Below, in pieces: positions 1 to 7,988 of a stretch of DNA of 24,153 nt. The stretch lies in contig CAYXJR010000066.1 of NCBI GenBank assembly GCA_964465145.1, forward strand, positions 1 through 24,153. Reading direction: 5' to 3'. The DNA is from JAUVKA01 sp964465145 (GTDB lineage: Bacteria > Bacteroidota > Bacteroidia > Bacteroidales > UBA12481). Position numbers and translations under genes: made by a program. The notes under the pieces were generated by a model, which had not been told where the DNA came from, did not search any database, and saw nothing but the letters and a program-made list of their open reading frames with translations. How positions within the stretch are numbered: the stretch's first letter is position 1; the number at the start of each line of letters is the position of its first letter.

Positions 1-82
1 ATAGTGAAAAGTTACAACTTTATTCCTTTTTGGTTCTGGCTTGTCCAGGTTAGGTCATACATATTATTATCTTTGGAGTAAT

Positions 83-763
83 ATGGAAAAAGCATCAAAT
101 TCAACCGGTCTGGCCGACCAGGCAACCATTGAGTTGCGGGATTTCATTTTAAAGCAAAAGTTTCAACCAGGGGATCTATTGCCTGGAGAGATAGAGTTCT
201 CGCAGCAACTGGGAGTGTCGCGGACTATGATTCGGGAGGCTCTTAGCCGGTTCAGGATGATGGGTATTATTGAGTCCAGGCGAAGAAGAGGCATGATTCT
301 CCAATCTCCGGATTTTCTCAAAGGGTTAGAATTTGCCCTGGATGGATCCTGGCTCAAAAATGAAACTCTTCGTGAGATGTTTGAGTTTCGGCTGATGCTG
401 GAGATCGGACTGGCAGATTTTCTTTTTGTCATTAAAAAGGACCGATTGATAAAAAAACTTGAGCGTATTATTATCAAGGAAGATGGATTGACAAAGGAGT
501 CGATGCGGATAAAGGCTGATGCTGAATTTCATACAGCCCTGTATGAGGCAACCGGCAATCAAACCCTGATACGTTTTCAAAAGATGCTTTACCCATTATT
601 TGTGAAATATGCTTCTGTCCGGGCGAAAAATATGCCTAAACCCTTGGTGACCCATAATGGCTTACTCGAGGTACTAAAAACTGGTGCTCCGGATACATTC
701 AGAGAGGCTATGCGCCAGCACCTTGAACCCCATTTCCAGATTCAGTCCAGTAATCCTGAATAA
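83..763 (+). CDS. FadR-subfamily GntR transcriptional regulator (FCD domain)
   Basis: A 226-residue DNA-binding regulator that would bind an operator as a dimer and respond to a small carboxylate or sugar-acid ligand. Residues about 10-75 form the GntR winged helix, with the typical PGDLLPGE and GVSRTMIREAL segments. The rest is an FCD domain with candidate metal or ligand residues in ADAEFHTALYEATGN, then a His in THNGLLEVL and one in MRQHLEPH. The ATG at 83 is preferred over an in-frame TTG at 41 because GGAG lies at 75-78. The gene faces remnants of sialic-acid catabolic genes on the other strand, and the known regulator NanR belongs to this subfamily, so a former NanR-like role is a reasonable inference. 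It appears intact while its likely targets are broken, so it may be an orphan. The family call is firm; the ligand is not known. Confidence 0.88.
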   Translation: MEKASNSTGLADQATIELRDFILKQKFQPGDLLPGEIEFSQQLGVSRTMIREALSRFRMMGIIESRRRRGMILQSPDFLKGLEFALDGSWLKNETLREMFEFRLMLEIGLADFLFVIKKDRLIKKLERIIIKEDGLTKESMRIKADAEFHTALYEATGNQTLIRFQKMLYPLFVKYASVRAKNMPKPLVTHNGLLEVLKTGAPDTFREAMRQHLEPHFQIQSSNPE

Positions 764-849
764 TTCTTATTCATGTGATAATGAATGCTTCTGAAAGGAT
801 AAGGACAGCGGTCCAACATGAGAAACCCGACTGAGAGACGCATATATAT

Positions 850-1069
850 TAATGCATAAATCCGACCATCCCGATGAAGGTAACCATACCATTCTCCATA
901 TTCAGGATCCGGGAAGAATTTATAAGTCCAATCGTGAATTTTCCTGTGCCAGTCAGAATATTTCTCATCTCCCGTTAGCCTGTATGCCATCAGGGTTGCA
1001 ATGATGGCTTCATTTGGAAAGGATGGAAGCCGGTTTTTACCATAATTCAGATGATCAGTTTTATGTAAT
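850..1069 (-). pseudogene. Remnant of N-acylglucosamine 2-epimerase (AGE/NanE type)
   Basis: Read on the minus strand from about 1069, one frame gives HKTDHLNYGKN, then LPSFPNEAIIATLMAYRLTG, and later FPDPEYGEWYGYLHRDG. The last segment is the characteristic C-terminal block of the AGE / renin-binding-protein family, which interconverts N-acetylglucosamine and N-acetylmannosamine. A stop lies just upstream (near 1070), the N-terminal two thirds are missing, and after GRI the frame runs into unrelated residues where WKGPFHxPR is expected. This is therefore a decayed fragment. It lies next to a remnant of N-acetylneuraminate lyase in the order lyase then epimerase, as in sialic-acid operons of Bacteroides. 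Recognition is by motif memory, not by alignment. Confidence 0.62.
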
Positions 1070-1139
1070 TGTATTTATATTTAAAATGATATTATAATGA
1101 TATCTATTTAATATCATTTTGCACAAAAATCAATAAATC

Positions 1140-1336
1140 CAATCTGCCGCAGATCTTTTTCCAGGCTTGATAATTCCGTCCCGGATAAGTTTTTCAATGG
1201 AAGCAATTGCCGATACCCCAATTTTAGCGGCATGCTCGGCCAGGTTCTGACTATCCTTAATACTGGTGGCTCCTACATGAATAATGATTTTTAATCTATC
1301 CCCGGCATGATTAACCCATTGTTCGGACAGCTCCTG
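1140..1336 (-). pseudogene. Remnant of N-acetylneuraminate lyase (NanA, DHDPS family)
   Basis: The minus strand encodes QELSEQWVNHAG, then DRLKIIIHVGATSI, then LAEHAAKIGVSAIASI. This matches the part of NanA just before the FFKP segment (consensus: E.W...A..RL.VIVHVG..S....LA.HA..IG..AIA). NanA cleaves sialic acid to N-acetylmannosamine and pyruvate. A stop codon lies just upstream (TAA next to position 1337), the first third of the protein is absent, and after SAIASI the similarity ends, giving a short unrelated tail to a stop near 1118. Only about 65 codons survive, so it cannot be functional. Together with the epimerase remnant downstream it points to a lost sialic-acid pathway. Confidence 0.6.
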
Positions 1337-1360
1337 TTATGCAAAGATTTTTTAAAATTA

Positions 1361-1380
1361 ACCACGAAGGAGCACGAAGG
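1361..1380. repeat. Short direct repeat CACGAAGG x2
   Basis: CACGAAGG occurs twice, ten bases apart, followed by the looser copy GCACAAAGG. It lies between two gene remnants. It is a small member of the low-complexity intergenic repeats that are common in the rest of the window, though its spacing is not seven bases. Confidence 0.5.
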
Positions 1381-1445
1381 AATTCACTAAGTTGCACAAA
1401 GGAAAAGTTTGATTATCAGAGATATCCCATGAGTTATTTAAAAAG

Positions 1446-1735
1446 CTAATTGCCTTCGCTAATATCACATGGATTAATTGAGGTTACACCGTTTGCCATT
1501 GAGACCCTCATCCTTGTATATACCGCTGGAACATTAGGAATTGTAAATGTTCCTGTAACAGGATTACGTTTTCTGTTGGTTGAAAATACCAGTTCACCGG
1601 CATCATAAAAATCACCATCAGCATTATAGTCGATCCACACTCTCCACGACTCCTTGCTTGTAACGCTGGATTTCCAGGGTGTTAAAGAAATACTATAAGC
1701 TATGTCACTTCTATTTGCAGGCTTGCCTGATCAGT
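1446..1735 (-). pseudogene. Remnant of a GEVED-domain secreted protein
   Basis: The minus-strand frame, which opens after a TGA near 1732, reads SGKPANRSDIAYSISLTPW, then SWRVWIDYNADGDFYDAGEL, then YTRMRVSMANG and INPCDISEGN before a stop at 1446. This is the core of a GEVED domain, an extracellular beta-sandwich common in secreted Bacteroidota proteins: W.IDYN.DGDF.DAGE followed by TRMR.S. The domain stops just before the GEVEDY end that names it. Upstream, a second frame carries DGNGGTDQASLQIEVT, so at least one frameshift is likely. The rest of the host protein is missing. Confidence 0.6.
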
Positions 1736-1942
1736 TCCACCATTTCCATCACTCACCAGGTCTCCCATAGAAAGGAGAATATTTTTCTATCACAGCGTTA
1801 GGTATTTGGTTCAAACAAAGTTAACTAATTCTATTTTTTTTCTATGTTGATTGTTAAATTTAGGTCATCAGAATTATGTTCTTTAACGTCAAAGCCAATT
1901 GTGCCTCATTATTTTTAAAATTAATAGATATCTCCCATTGCC

Positions 1943-2832
1943 ATGAAATATTTAACTGTTTTTACATTCCTCTGTCTGCTCCCATTAAGCGTTGTCAGTC
2001 AGGATAATCCCGATAATTTATTTTTGAAAGACAAAATTCAGGAGGTAACGGAAGATAATTTCCTGAAAACCGAGGGTTATTATAATTGGGGCTCTTCAAT
2101 CATTAAGGGGGAAGATGGGAAATACAACCTGTTTTATTCCAGATGGAAAAAGGAATACAATTTTACTGCCTGGTTAACCCATTCGGAAATTGCACATGCG
2201 GTTTCAATAAACCCGGCAGGGCCATGGAAATATAAGGAAACTGTTTTAACCGGCAGAAGAGGGGAGAATTGGGATGCAATAACAGCTCACAATCCTAAAA
2301 TTAAATATTTCAATGGTAAGTACTATCTATATTACACTGCCACAAATATGGGCGGGCGCAGCTACACTGAAGAAGATCTGATAATCCGATTATTGAGCCG
2401 GAGGGGATCATTCGGAACGTCACTGTGAATGCAGCGGTCACACAAACTCCGGAAGGCAAGTATATCATGATTATAAAAGGAGACAGACCCGATAAAACCA
2501 GCGGCTTTAACGTTCTCCAGGCCCTGGCAGTATCCGATAGTCCAGCAGGGCCTTTTGAGCTTACCGATAAGGTGGTTTACGATGAGATAAATACTGAAGA
2601 TGCTTCTGTTTGGTATGATGATGCAAGGAAGCGTTTTTATGCAATGTTCCATGCTCACGGCGGGAACTATTTGGGAATGCTTACTTCTGAAGACGGGATG
2701 AACTGGAAAAAAGCAACAGAGCATGTGCTGATGCATAAGCAATATGTTTTAAATGGTGAGATAGTGAAACCTCAAAGGGTTGAAAGGCCATCGGTTTATG
2801 TGGAGAATGGAGTGGTTTTGGGAACCGGGTGA
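1943..2832 (+). pseudogene. GH43-like beta-propeller glycosidase, broken by an internal deletion
   Basis: It starts with a signal peptide (MKYLTVFTFLCLLPLSVVSQ) and continues as a five-bladed propeller glycosidase of the GH43/GH117-like group. Recognisable pieces are YYNWGSSIIKGEDGKYNLFY, HSEIAHAVS, NPAGPWKY, WDAITAHNPKI and YFNGKYYLYYTATNMGG. The first frame stops at 2428. The protein continues in another frame from about 2380 (DNPIIEPEGIIRNVTVNAA, then PEGKYIMIIKGD, EDASVWYD, RFYAMFHAHGG). The segment that normally links these parts (a repeat of the R-x-G-V-A-S...GPW type) is missing, so the break is an out-of-frame deletion and not a one-base error. Near 2810-2820 it runs into GH29 sequence in a third frame. 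The substrate cannot be told. Confidence 0.72.
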
Positions 2833-3289
2833 TGAGGGACATATCTACCCGCTTGAAAGCCTGATGGATATCTATGATCATTCAGTTGGCCATAATTCCA
2901 CCCTGATTATGGGCTTAACACCAGACCCCAATGGATTAATGCCTGAACAGGATGTTAATCGACTGAAGGAATGGGGCGATGAAATAAGGGAACAATACGG
3001 TGAGCCTTATGCACAAACAGCCGGCGAGGGCAATACACTTATGTTAAAGCTGGATGTACCAACACGTTTAGATCACATTGTAATCCAGGAAGATATCAGA
3101 TATGGTGAAAGGGTTAGGGAATATGTAATTGAAGGATATTCTGATAAAAAATGGACAATGATTGCAGATGGCACATGTATTGGGCAAAAAAGGATTATTG
3201 ATGTAGGGGATAAGCAGTATTCAAAAATCAGACTAAAAATTAGTAAATCGATTGATACTCCAAAGATGAAAATGTTTGCTGCATATTAA
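2810..3289 (+). pseudogene. C-terminal end of a GH29 alpha-L-fucosidase
   Basis: From about 2812 the frame reads WFWEPGDEGHIYPLESLMDI, then YDHSVGHNSTLIMGLTPDP, EQDVNRLKEWGDEI and an accessory beta-sandwich with DHIVIQEDIRYGERVREYVI, WTMIADGTCIGQKRI and KIRLKISKS. This is the last part of the GH29 barrel plus the C-terminal domain of bacterial alpha-L-fucosidases, which remove terminal fucose from glycans. The N-terminal part with the catalytic nucleophile is absent. It has no start of its own and begins inside the tail of the GH43-like remnant, so it is a deletion product. The family call is strong and the fragment is certainly inactive. Confidence 0.75.
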
Positions 3290-3405
3290 TCATAAAATGA
3301 GATTATGATCTCGTCAGGATATCGATCCCGGATCGTCAATCGCTGGGGTCTCAAGTTATCATCTGTTTAAATACCTTTTCGGTAAAATACCCGATAATAG
3401 AAATT

Positions 3406-4617
3406 TTATTTCTTTCGCGACCTATGATTTCGATTTTTAGCATGATTTTTTGAGGGTTGGGCCTCCAGGTACTTCATGATATTTCCAGGAATATCGGTAT
3501 TGTCGATAAAGCCTGTAAAGTCCCCGGCGCCCGGTCCGAAAGCAAAAACCGGGACCATAATTCCTGTGTGGCTTCCGGTAGTAAAATCCCCAGTTACCAT
3601 TCCTGTTTTATAATCTCCATTCTCTATGGTAAATCCTCCTGTTTCATGATCTGCCGTAACAATAACCAGAGTTTCCTGGTTGTCGGCGGCAAATTCCAGA
3701 ACTTTGCCAATAACTTTATCAAAATCGAGCATTTCTTCTATTATCCATGGGGTGTCATTTCCATGAGCAGCCCAGTCGATCTGGGAACCTTCAATCATAA
3801 GAAAGAATCCATCGGGATCCTCTTCAAGTATATCAAGGGCTGTTTCTGTTGCTACTTCCAGAACCTCTCCGCGGATTGATTTTCTTTCAGTTCCATTTGG
3901 TGCAACTAAACCGGCTATTTTTCCATCTTCAATTTCAGATACCTCTTCAAGGGTTGTTGCAATCTGGTAACCCCTGGATCTTAAGTTATCAAGCAGGTTC
4001 CTGCCATCCTTCCTTTGGGAAAAGAATTTAAGGCCTCCGCCTATAAAAACATCGATTCCGCTATTAACAAAATCTACAGCGATCTCCTCCTCCATGTTTC
4101 TTGATGGTTGATGGGCAACGAAGGAAGCCGGTGTGGCGTGGGTAACTGATGAGGTTGAGACAACGCCTGTCGCTTTCCCAATATCCTGCGCCATTTCACG
4201 AATATTTTCCATGGTTTTTCCCGTGGTATCCACTCCAATAAAACCATAATTTGTTTTATGTCCGGATGCCAGAGCCGTACCCGAAGCTGCCGATCCGGTA
4301 ACAAACCGGTTTGCTGCATGGGTAGTTGCAAATCCAATATTTTTAAAATTCTTAAGATAAAGGTCACCGCCATTGGCAGTCATGCCGGCAAAAATATGAG
4401 CAAGGCCCATTCCATCCCCAATCATTAGAATGACATTTTTGGGTGTGCTAGCATTACCATTGTAAGAATAGGTCGAAACCGGATAAAATTCTCCGCCCTT
4501 ATAAATCTTTGCTGAATCTGATTTATTTACAGGGCCATAAGTATTCTGGGCTCTTGCAGGCGGGAAAATAATAAATGCTGAAAGGGTGATGACTAGTGTG
4601 GTGAGGCTGGATTTCAT
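3406..4617 (-). CDS. Secreted alkaline phosphatase (PhoA family)
   Basis: A 403-residue exported phosphomonoesterase that frees inorganic phosphate outside the cytoplasm. Residues 1-23 are a signal peptide ending ARA-Q. The active-site pieces are all visible: MIGDGMG with metal ligand Asp68, TGSAAS with the phosphorylated Ser109, THATPA (His160 where E. coli PhoA has Asp153, as in mammalian enzymes), MIEGSQIDWAAHGND with Glu275, Asp280 and His284, TADHETGG with Asp322/His323, and GSHTG with His349. The length is a little below that of E. coli PhoA. The C-terminus is an unusual basic tail (NHAKNRNHRSRKK) after the end of the fold. The 110-base upstream gap carries a candidate -7 box, so it is probably transcribed alone. 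No Pho-box could be identified. Confidence 0.93.
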   Translation of the reverse strand: MKSSLTTLVITLSAFIIFPPARAQNTYGPVNKSDSAKIYKGGEFYPVSTYSYNGNASTPKNVILMIGDGMGLAHIFAGMTANGGDLYLKNFKNIGFATTHAANRFVTGSAASGTALASGHKTNYGFIGVDTTGKTMENIREMAQDIGKATGVVSTSSVTHATPASFVAHQPSRNMEEEIAVDFVNSGIDVFIGGGLKFFSQRKDGRNLLDNLRSRGYQIATTLEEVSEIEDGKIAGLVAPNGTERKSIRGEVLEVATETALDILEEDPDGFFLMIEGSQIDWAAHGNDTPWIIEEMLDFDKVIGKVLEFAADNQETLVIVTADHETGGFTIENGDYKTGMVTGDFTTGSHTGIMVPVFAFGPGAGDFTGFIDNTDIPGNIMKYLEAQPSKNHAKNRNHRSRKK

Positions 4618-4671
4618 ATTTATAGTTTTTATTTCTCGTAATCATGAATTTTATTACAATTCAACAATCCA

Positions 4672-4679
4672 CAAAAATA
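4672..4679 (-). promoter_or_regulatory. Candidate -7 box for the alkaline phosphatase gene
   Basis: The minus strand reads TATTTTTG, a match to the Bacteroidetes -7 consensus TAnnTTTG, 54 bases before the ATG. A TTTG lies 23 bases further upstream; the usual gap is about 19-21, so the -33 match is imperfect. Confidence 0.4.
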
Positions 4680-4727
4680 GGGTATTCCTGATTATGTTAA
4701 AGCAAAATTCCTGTTCGGAAGTAAAAA

Positions 4728-5690
4728 TTAAAATTGGATTCTTTCTCCAATTCCAGTTTGCAGGGCCTTATTGAATAAGTAGGTGGCAGCAAATAAATCA
4801 AATAATGCCATGCCAACAGATTTGTATAGGCTGGTTTTATGTCGATCTATAAGTACTTTACCATTAATCAGGTCGCTTAACAAACGGATCTGACCTTTCT
4901 TAATTAAGCCTTTGGCCAGAGGGTGGATCAGGTCCCCGGATTCTTCAACGGCCATATCCACATCAATAAAATAATGATCCAGTAAAGGAAACAATGCATC
5001 TGGCATTTCAACCATGTCAGGTTTGTATGAACCAATAGCAACAAAGCTCTTCCCATTTAAAAAAACGGGATCATCAGGTAGAACAGGGAAGGTGGCATTG
5101 GTTGCCGTAATAATTATTTCAGACCTATCACAAATATCAACAGGATCCCTTGCAATAACAAATTCAACATCCGGGAGTAGCGACTTGAGTTTTGTAATAA
5201 ATGAATGTAAACGGTCAGGGTAGGAGTCATAAACTGTAACATGTTTTATAGGCCGGTTTTTGCAGGCAAAAAGTATTTGATGCAGCCCCTGAACACCTGC
5301 ACCAATCAACCCCAGGGAGTTGGTCTCTGCCGGGGAGGTATATCTTATACCAACAGATCCAACTGCCGCGGTTCGAACTGCGGTGAGCTTTGCTCCGTTA
5401 AGTATAGCCAGGGGTTTCCCATTGGCTCCGTCATTCAAAATTACCGTACCATATAATACGGGGTGACCATTATTAGCATTATCTGGGAACAAGGACACCA
5501 GCTTGGTGCTAAAATAATTGCCGCAAGAACAGGGCATCATTAAAAGAGTGTTCCCATCAAATTCCATATGGGCCCGGTCGGGCATAACATAATTCCCACT
5601 GGCATAACTGAGCATGGCTTGCTCCATCACATCAGTCAACTCAACCGGATCGGTGAGCTTTGCAATGGTTTCTTCGTTAATAATCAGCAT
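4728..5690 (-). CDS. Ornithine cyclodeaminase / mu-crystallin family NAD(P)-dependent enzyme
   Basis: A 320-residue cytosolic enzyme of the OCD/mu-crystallin family. Members deaminate ornithine to proline, act as alanine dehydrogenases, or reduce cyclic ketimines. Family marks are Lys63 in STKLVSLFP, Arg106 in LTAVRTAAVGSVG, and the Rossmann nucleotide motif GAGVQG at 130-135 followed by VTVYDSYPDR. Also present are the typical IIITATNATFPVL and AIGSYKPDMVEMP segments. It starts 36 bases after the L-serine dehydratase stop on the same strand, so the two are probably co-transcribed, which suggests a role in amino-acid breakdown or redox balance. The substrate cannot be decided within this family from sequence alone. 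Confidence 0.88.
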   Translation of the reverse strand: MLIINEETIAKLTDPVELTDVMEQAMLSYASGNYVMPDRAHMEFDGNTLLMMPCSCGNYFSTKLVSLFPDNANNGHPVLYGTVILNDGANGKPLAILNGAKLTAVRTAAVGSVGIRYTSPAETNSLGLIGAGVQGLHQILFACKNRPIKHVTVYDSYPDRLHSFITKLKSLLPDVEFVIARDPVDICDRSEIIITATNATFPVLPDDPVFLNGKSFVAIGSYKPDMVEMPDALFPLLDHYFIDVDMAVEESGDLIHPLAKGLIKKGQIRLLSDLINGKVLIDRHKTSLYKSVGMALFDLFAATYLFNKALQTGIGERIQF

Positions 5691-5726
5691 GTTGGTTCCG
5701 TTTGGTAGGAACGCATATTTGCGTCC

Positions 5727-7301
5727 TTACATAGTATTGTTTAAGTTTTTTTCAATGTCTTTAGCGGTTTTTGTTACCGATAATCCGCCCAGGGCTGTAC
5801 ATCTCAGTTCGCATGGCATGGCTTTGCCAACTGCCAGCATTGTCTGGATACTTTCCGAGAGTGGTATTACCGGGTCAACGCCTCCAAGGATCATATTTGC
5901 CGATATCAGGGCATTGGCACCAGCCTGCACATTCCTCCCAAGGCATGGTATCTCCACCCTGTTGGCAACCGGATCGCAAACCAGCCCCATGATGTTTTGC
6001 AGAGCCAGGGAAGCTGCCCCAAGTGCCTGTTTTGCAGATCCCCCAGCCAGTTGAACCATTCCAGCAGCAGCCATTCCCGCCGCCGCTCCCGTTTCGGCCT
6101 GACAACCGGCCACTTCAGCAGCGAAAGTAGCTTCAGTAGTTATGAAAACACCTACTAAACCTGAGGCCAGGAAAGCCTTATTTAGTTGATCACGGTTTGC
6201 ACCCATCTCTTCAGCAAGTCCTATCAGTGCCCCGGGAAGTCCTCCGGCAGCTCCGGCAGTAGGTGCTGCAATTATAACTTCCATAGCACTTTTAGCTTCC
6301 ATTATGGCCATGGTGTAAGCTGTCATTTTTTCTAATGGCCCGGCCGGTATCAACTTTCCGTTTTGAGAATTCATCAGGAAGACAGGAGATTGTGAATGAA
6401 CTATCCTGTTTTTATATTCAGTTCCCGATAATCCCTTATCAATAGCTCCCATGAAAATATCCACTAGCTTATCCATCCTATTTAGAACTTCTTCAGCAGA
6501 GATAGAGGATCGTTTAGTTTCATATTCAATAGCCATATCTGCTAAATCAAGGTCTCCTAAATCAGGCATTTCTTCAAGATCCGAAGCAGTTCGGAATGGA
6601 AGTAAACTACCAGTATACCCCATAACCGGATAAACGGGAAGGATCAATTTGCAGAAACAATCATTCATATTCAAAGGCCCAAATTTGGGGTCAGCCAATT
6701 TGAATTCTATAATCAATAAAGCCTCATCATCTTTATTATTCAATTGATGCCGGTATATTTGAGACTGGAATCCAGGATCATCCCTGGCTTTTTCCCACCA
6801 TGTATTTATCTCTTCGCTTTTTCCTTGAATAATCAGAGTTGGCAAGTCCATCAAAACTCTACATTCAATACCCTGAATTTCAACGAACTCAATTATTCCT
6901 CCCCCGGTAGACAGTGCAGTAACTTGAAAAGCTTTGCCATTATGAGTTTCAAAAACACAACGATAGGTATTAGGGTGATCAGCAGGATAATCAGTGATGT
7001 TGAAAGTGAGGCTGATTCCGGATTTTCTGGCAAGTTCCAGCGATATGGGTATATCAGTATGGGTCATTTCGATACCTAAAAGTCCGGCGGCCAATCCAAT
7101 GTCGGAGCCTTGGGTTTGGTAGGTGCTGGCCAGAGATCCCCCGGGATGAAAATAAAATGCAGCTTTTTTAATATCTGACCCGGCCATCTGTTGAATAACA
7201 TTGCCAATCCTATGTGAACCTGCTGTATGCGAACTCGATGGACCGCGCATTACAGGTCCTATAACATCGTTAAAAATTCCCGGAGGATTTATGGTTTTCA
7301 T
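5727..7301 (-). CDS. sdaA: L-serine ammonia-lyase, Fe-S dependent, single chain
   Basis: A 524-residue enzyme converting L-serine to pyruvate and ammonia with a [4Fe-4S] cluster. The N-terminal beta-type domain opens with GPVMRGPSSSHTAGSHRIG (about residues 15-33). The C-terminal alpha-type domain has the glycine/alanine-rich IAAPTAGAAGGLPGALIGLA and three cluster cysteines: Cys400 in GCQAETG, Cys442 in VCDPV and Cys453 in IPCLGRN. These align with the three conserved cysteines of E. coli SdaA. Both domains are in one chain, as in E. coli and Bacteroidetes, unlike the split Clostridium/Bacillus form. The ATG at 7301 is chosen because MKTINPPGIFNDV is the usual start; an in-frame TTG at 7343 would add 14 hydrophobic residues. 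First gene of a likely operon with the ornithine-cyclodeaminase-family gene. Confidence 0.93.
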   Translation of the reverse strand: MKTINPPGIFNDVIGPVMRGPSSSHTAGSHRIGNVIQQMAGSDIKKAAFYFHPGGSLASTYQTQGSDIGLAAGLLGIEMTHTDIPISLELARKSGISLTFNITDYPADHPNTYRCVFETHNGKAFQVTALSTGGGIIEFVEIQGIECRVLMDLPTLIIQGKSEEINTWWEKARDDPGFQSQIYRHQLNNKDDEALLIIEFKLADPKFGPLNMNDCFCKLILPVYPVMGYTGSLLPFRTASDLEEMPDLGDLDLADMAIEYETKRSSISAEEVLNRMDKLVDIFMGAIDKGLSGTEYKNRIVHSQSPVFLMNSQNGKLIPAGPLEKMTAYTMAIMEAKSAMEVIIAAPTAGAAGGLPGALIGLAEEMGANRDQLNKAFLASGLVGVFITTEATFAAEVAGCQAETGAAAGMAAAGMVQLAGGSAKQALGAASLALQNIMGLVCDPVANRVEIPCLGRNVQAGANALISANMILGGVDPVIPLSESIQTMLAVGKAMPCELRCTALGGLSVTKTAKDIEKNLNNTM

Positions 7302-7429
7302 GGCCGCGAAGATAACAAGTACAATGCAAACAATTATATCCAATCAATTCTACGAAGATATTTTTTATCAGACCATTTATTATTGAGTTATTTCCTCAAT
7401 TATGTATGCAGATCATTGTATTATTTTGC

Positions 7430-7475
7430 GGGAATCAGGGAATCAGGGAATTAGGGAACAGGGAACAGGGAATCA
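7430..7475 (+). repeat. Degenerate tandem repeat, GGGAAyA type
   Basis: Five to six units of GGGAATCA / GGGAATTA / GGGAACA stand in a row with periods of 8, 8, 7 and 7 bases. The array lies in the 238-base gap between yidD and the serine dehydratase gene. It is the first of several arrays of this type. The rest of the gap shows no further gene. Confidence 0.85.
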
Positions 7476-7539
7476 AAATTATATACTTGAAGGGTTTACA
7501 GGCCCTCAAAATGGTCCTCAACTGATAAATCAGATTTTT

Positions 7540-7974
7540 TTATTTTATACTTCTAATTGGCGCGGAGGTTTTTCGAATCCGCAATACAGGGTCATAGAAA
7601 AGAAAGCTTTCAGCATGAATGGGATAGTTTTCGTGTCCTAGAAGATGGCAGCGTGTCAGCCTGTCAATCGCATCAAGGATTCCTATCAAACCATTGAGCT
7701 GAATGGTCTCTTTGGCATATGAAGAACAAGAGGGGTAATAAATACAATCCATAATATCCTGTGGTGAAATATGCTTTTTGTAAAATCTGAAGGTGATTTC
7801 AAGAAAATTCATCTTGTGGTTTGATCCTTCAGTTTCCTTAGAAGATAATAATTCAGTTTCTTCCAATTTAAAAAGATGTCGAAACTGCTCAGTATCATAA
7901 CCAGTCTGTGAGCAGGAACCAAAGGGCAGAATCAACATGAAAATTGAGATAATTAAATAGCTTTTCCAACTCAT
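7540..7974 (-). CDS. yidD: YidD-like protein with an N-terminal lipoprotein signal
   Basis: YidD is a small protein that helps YidC-dependent membrane insertion from the cytoplasmic side. The core is clear at residues about 55-130: FRFYKKHISP, CIYYPSCSSYA, the IDRLTRCHLLGH segment and a final YDPV, matching YidD consensus YPSCS.YA and RC.P. Unlike standard 70-90-residue YidD, this 144-residue protein begins with a hydrophobic segment and a lipobox-like LPFGSC (Cys near residue 21), then a charged linker. The start at 7974 (ATG) is preferred over TTG at 7992, which would overlap the upstream stop. It lies 14 bases after the TPR membrane protein gene and is almost certainly co-transcribed with it. 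A role outside the cytoplasm is possible; the classical YidD role is doubtful. Confidence 0.82.
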   Translation of the reverse strand: MSWKSYLIISIFMLILPFGSCSQTGYDTEQFRHLFKLEETELLSSKETEGSNHKMNFLEITFRFYKKHISPQDIMDCIYYPSCSSYAKETIQLNGLIGILDAIDRLTRCHLLGHENYPIHAESFLFYDPVLRIRKTSAPIRSIK

Positions 7975-7988
7975 TATTAGGTGTTTAA

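Noticed and set aside
2425..2832. Separate gene starting with GTG at 2425
   Set aside because: Its sequence directly continues the GH43-like fold of the upstream frame and lacks a signal peptide, so it is a piece of the same broken gene.
5614..6105. Several open frames overlapping the serine dehydratase gene
   Set aside because: They are shadows of a well-conserved enzyme read in other frames and have no family features.
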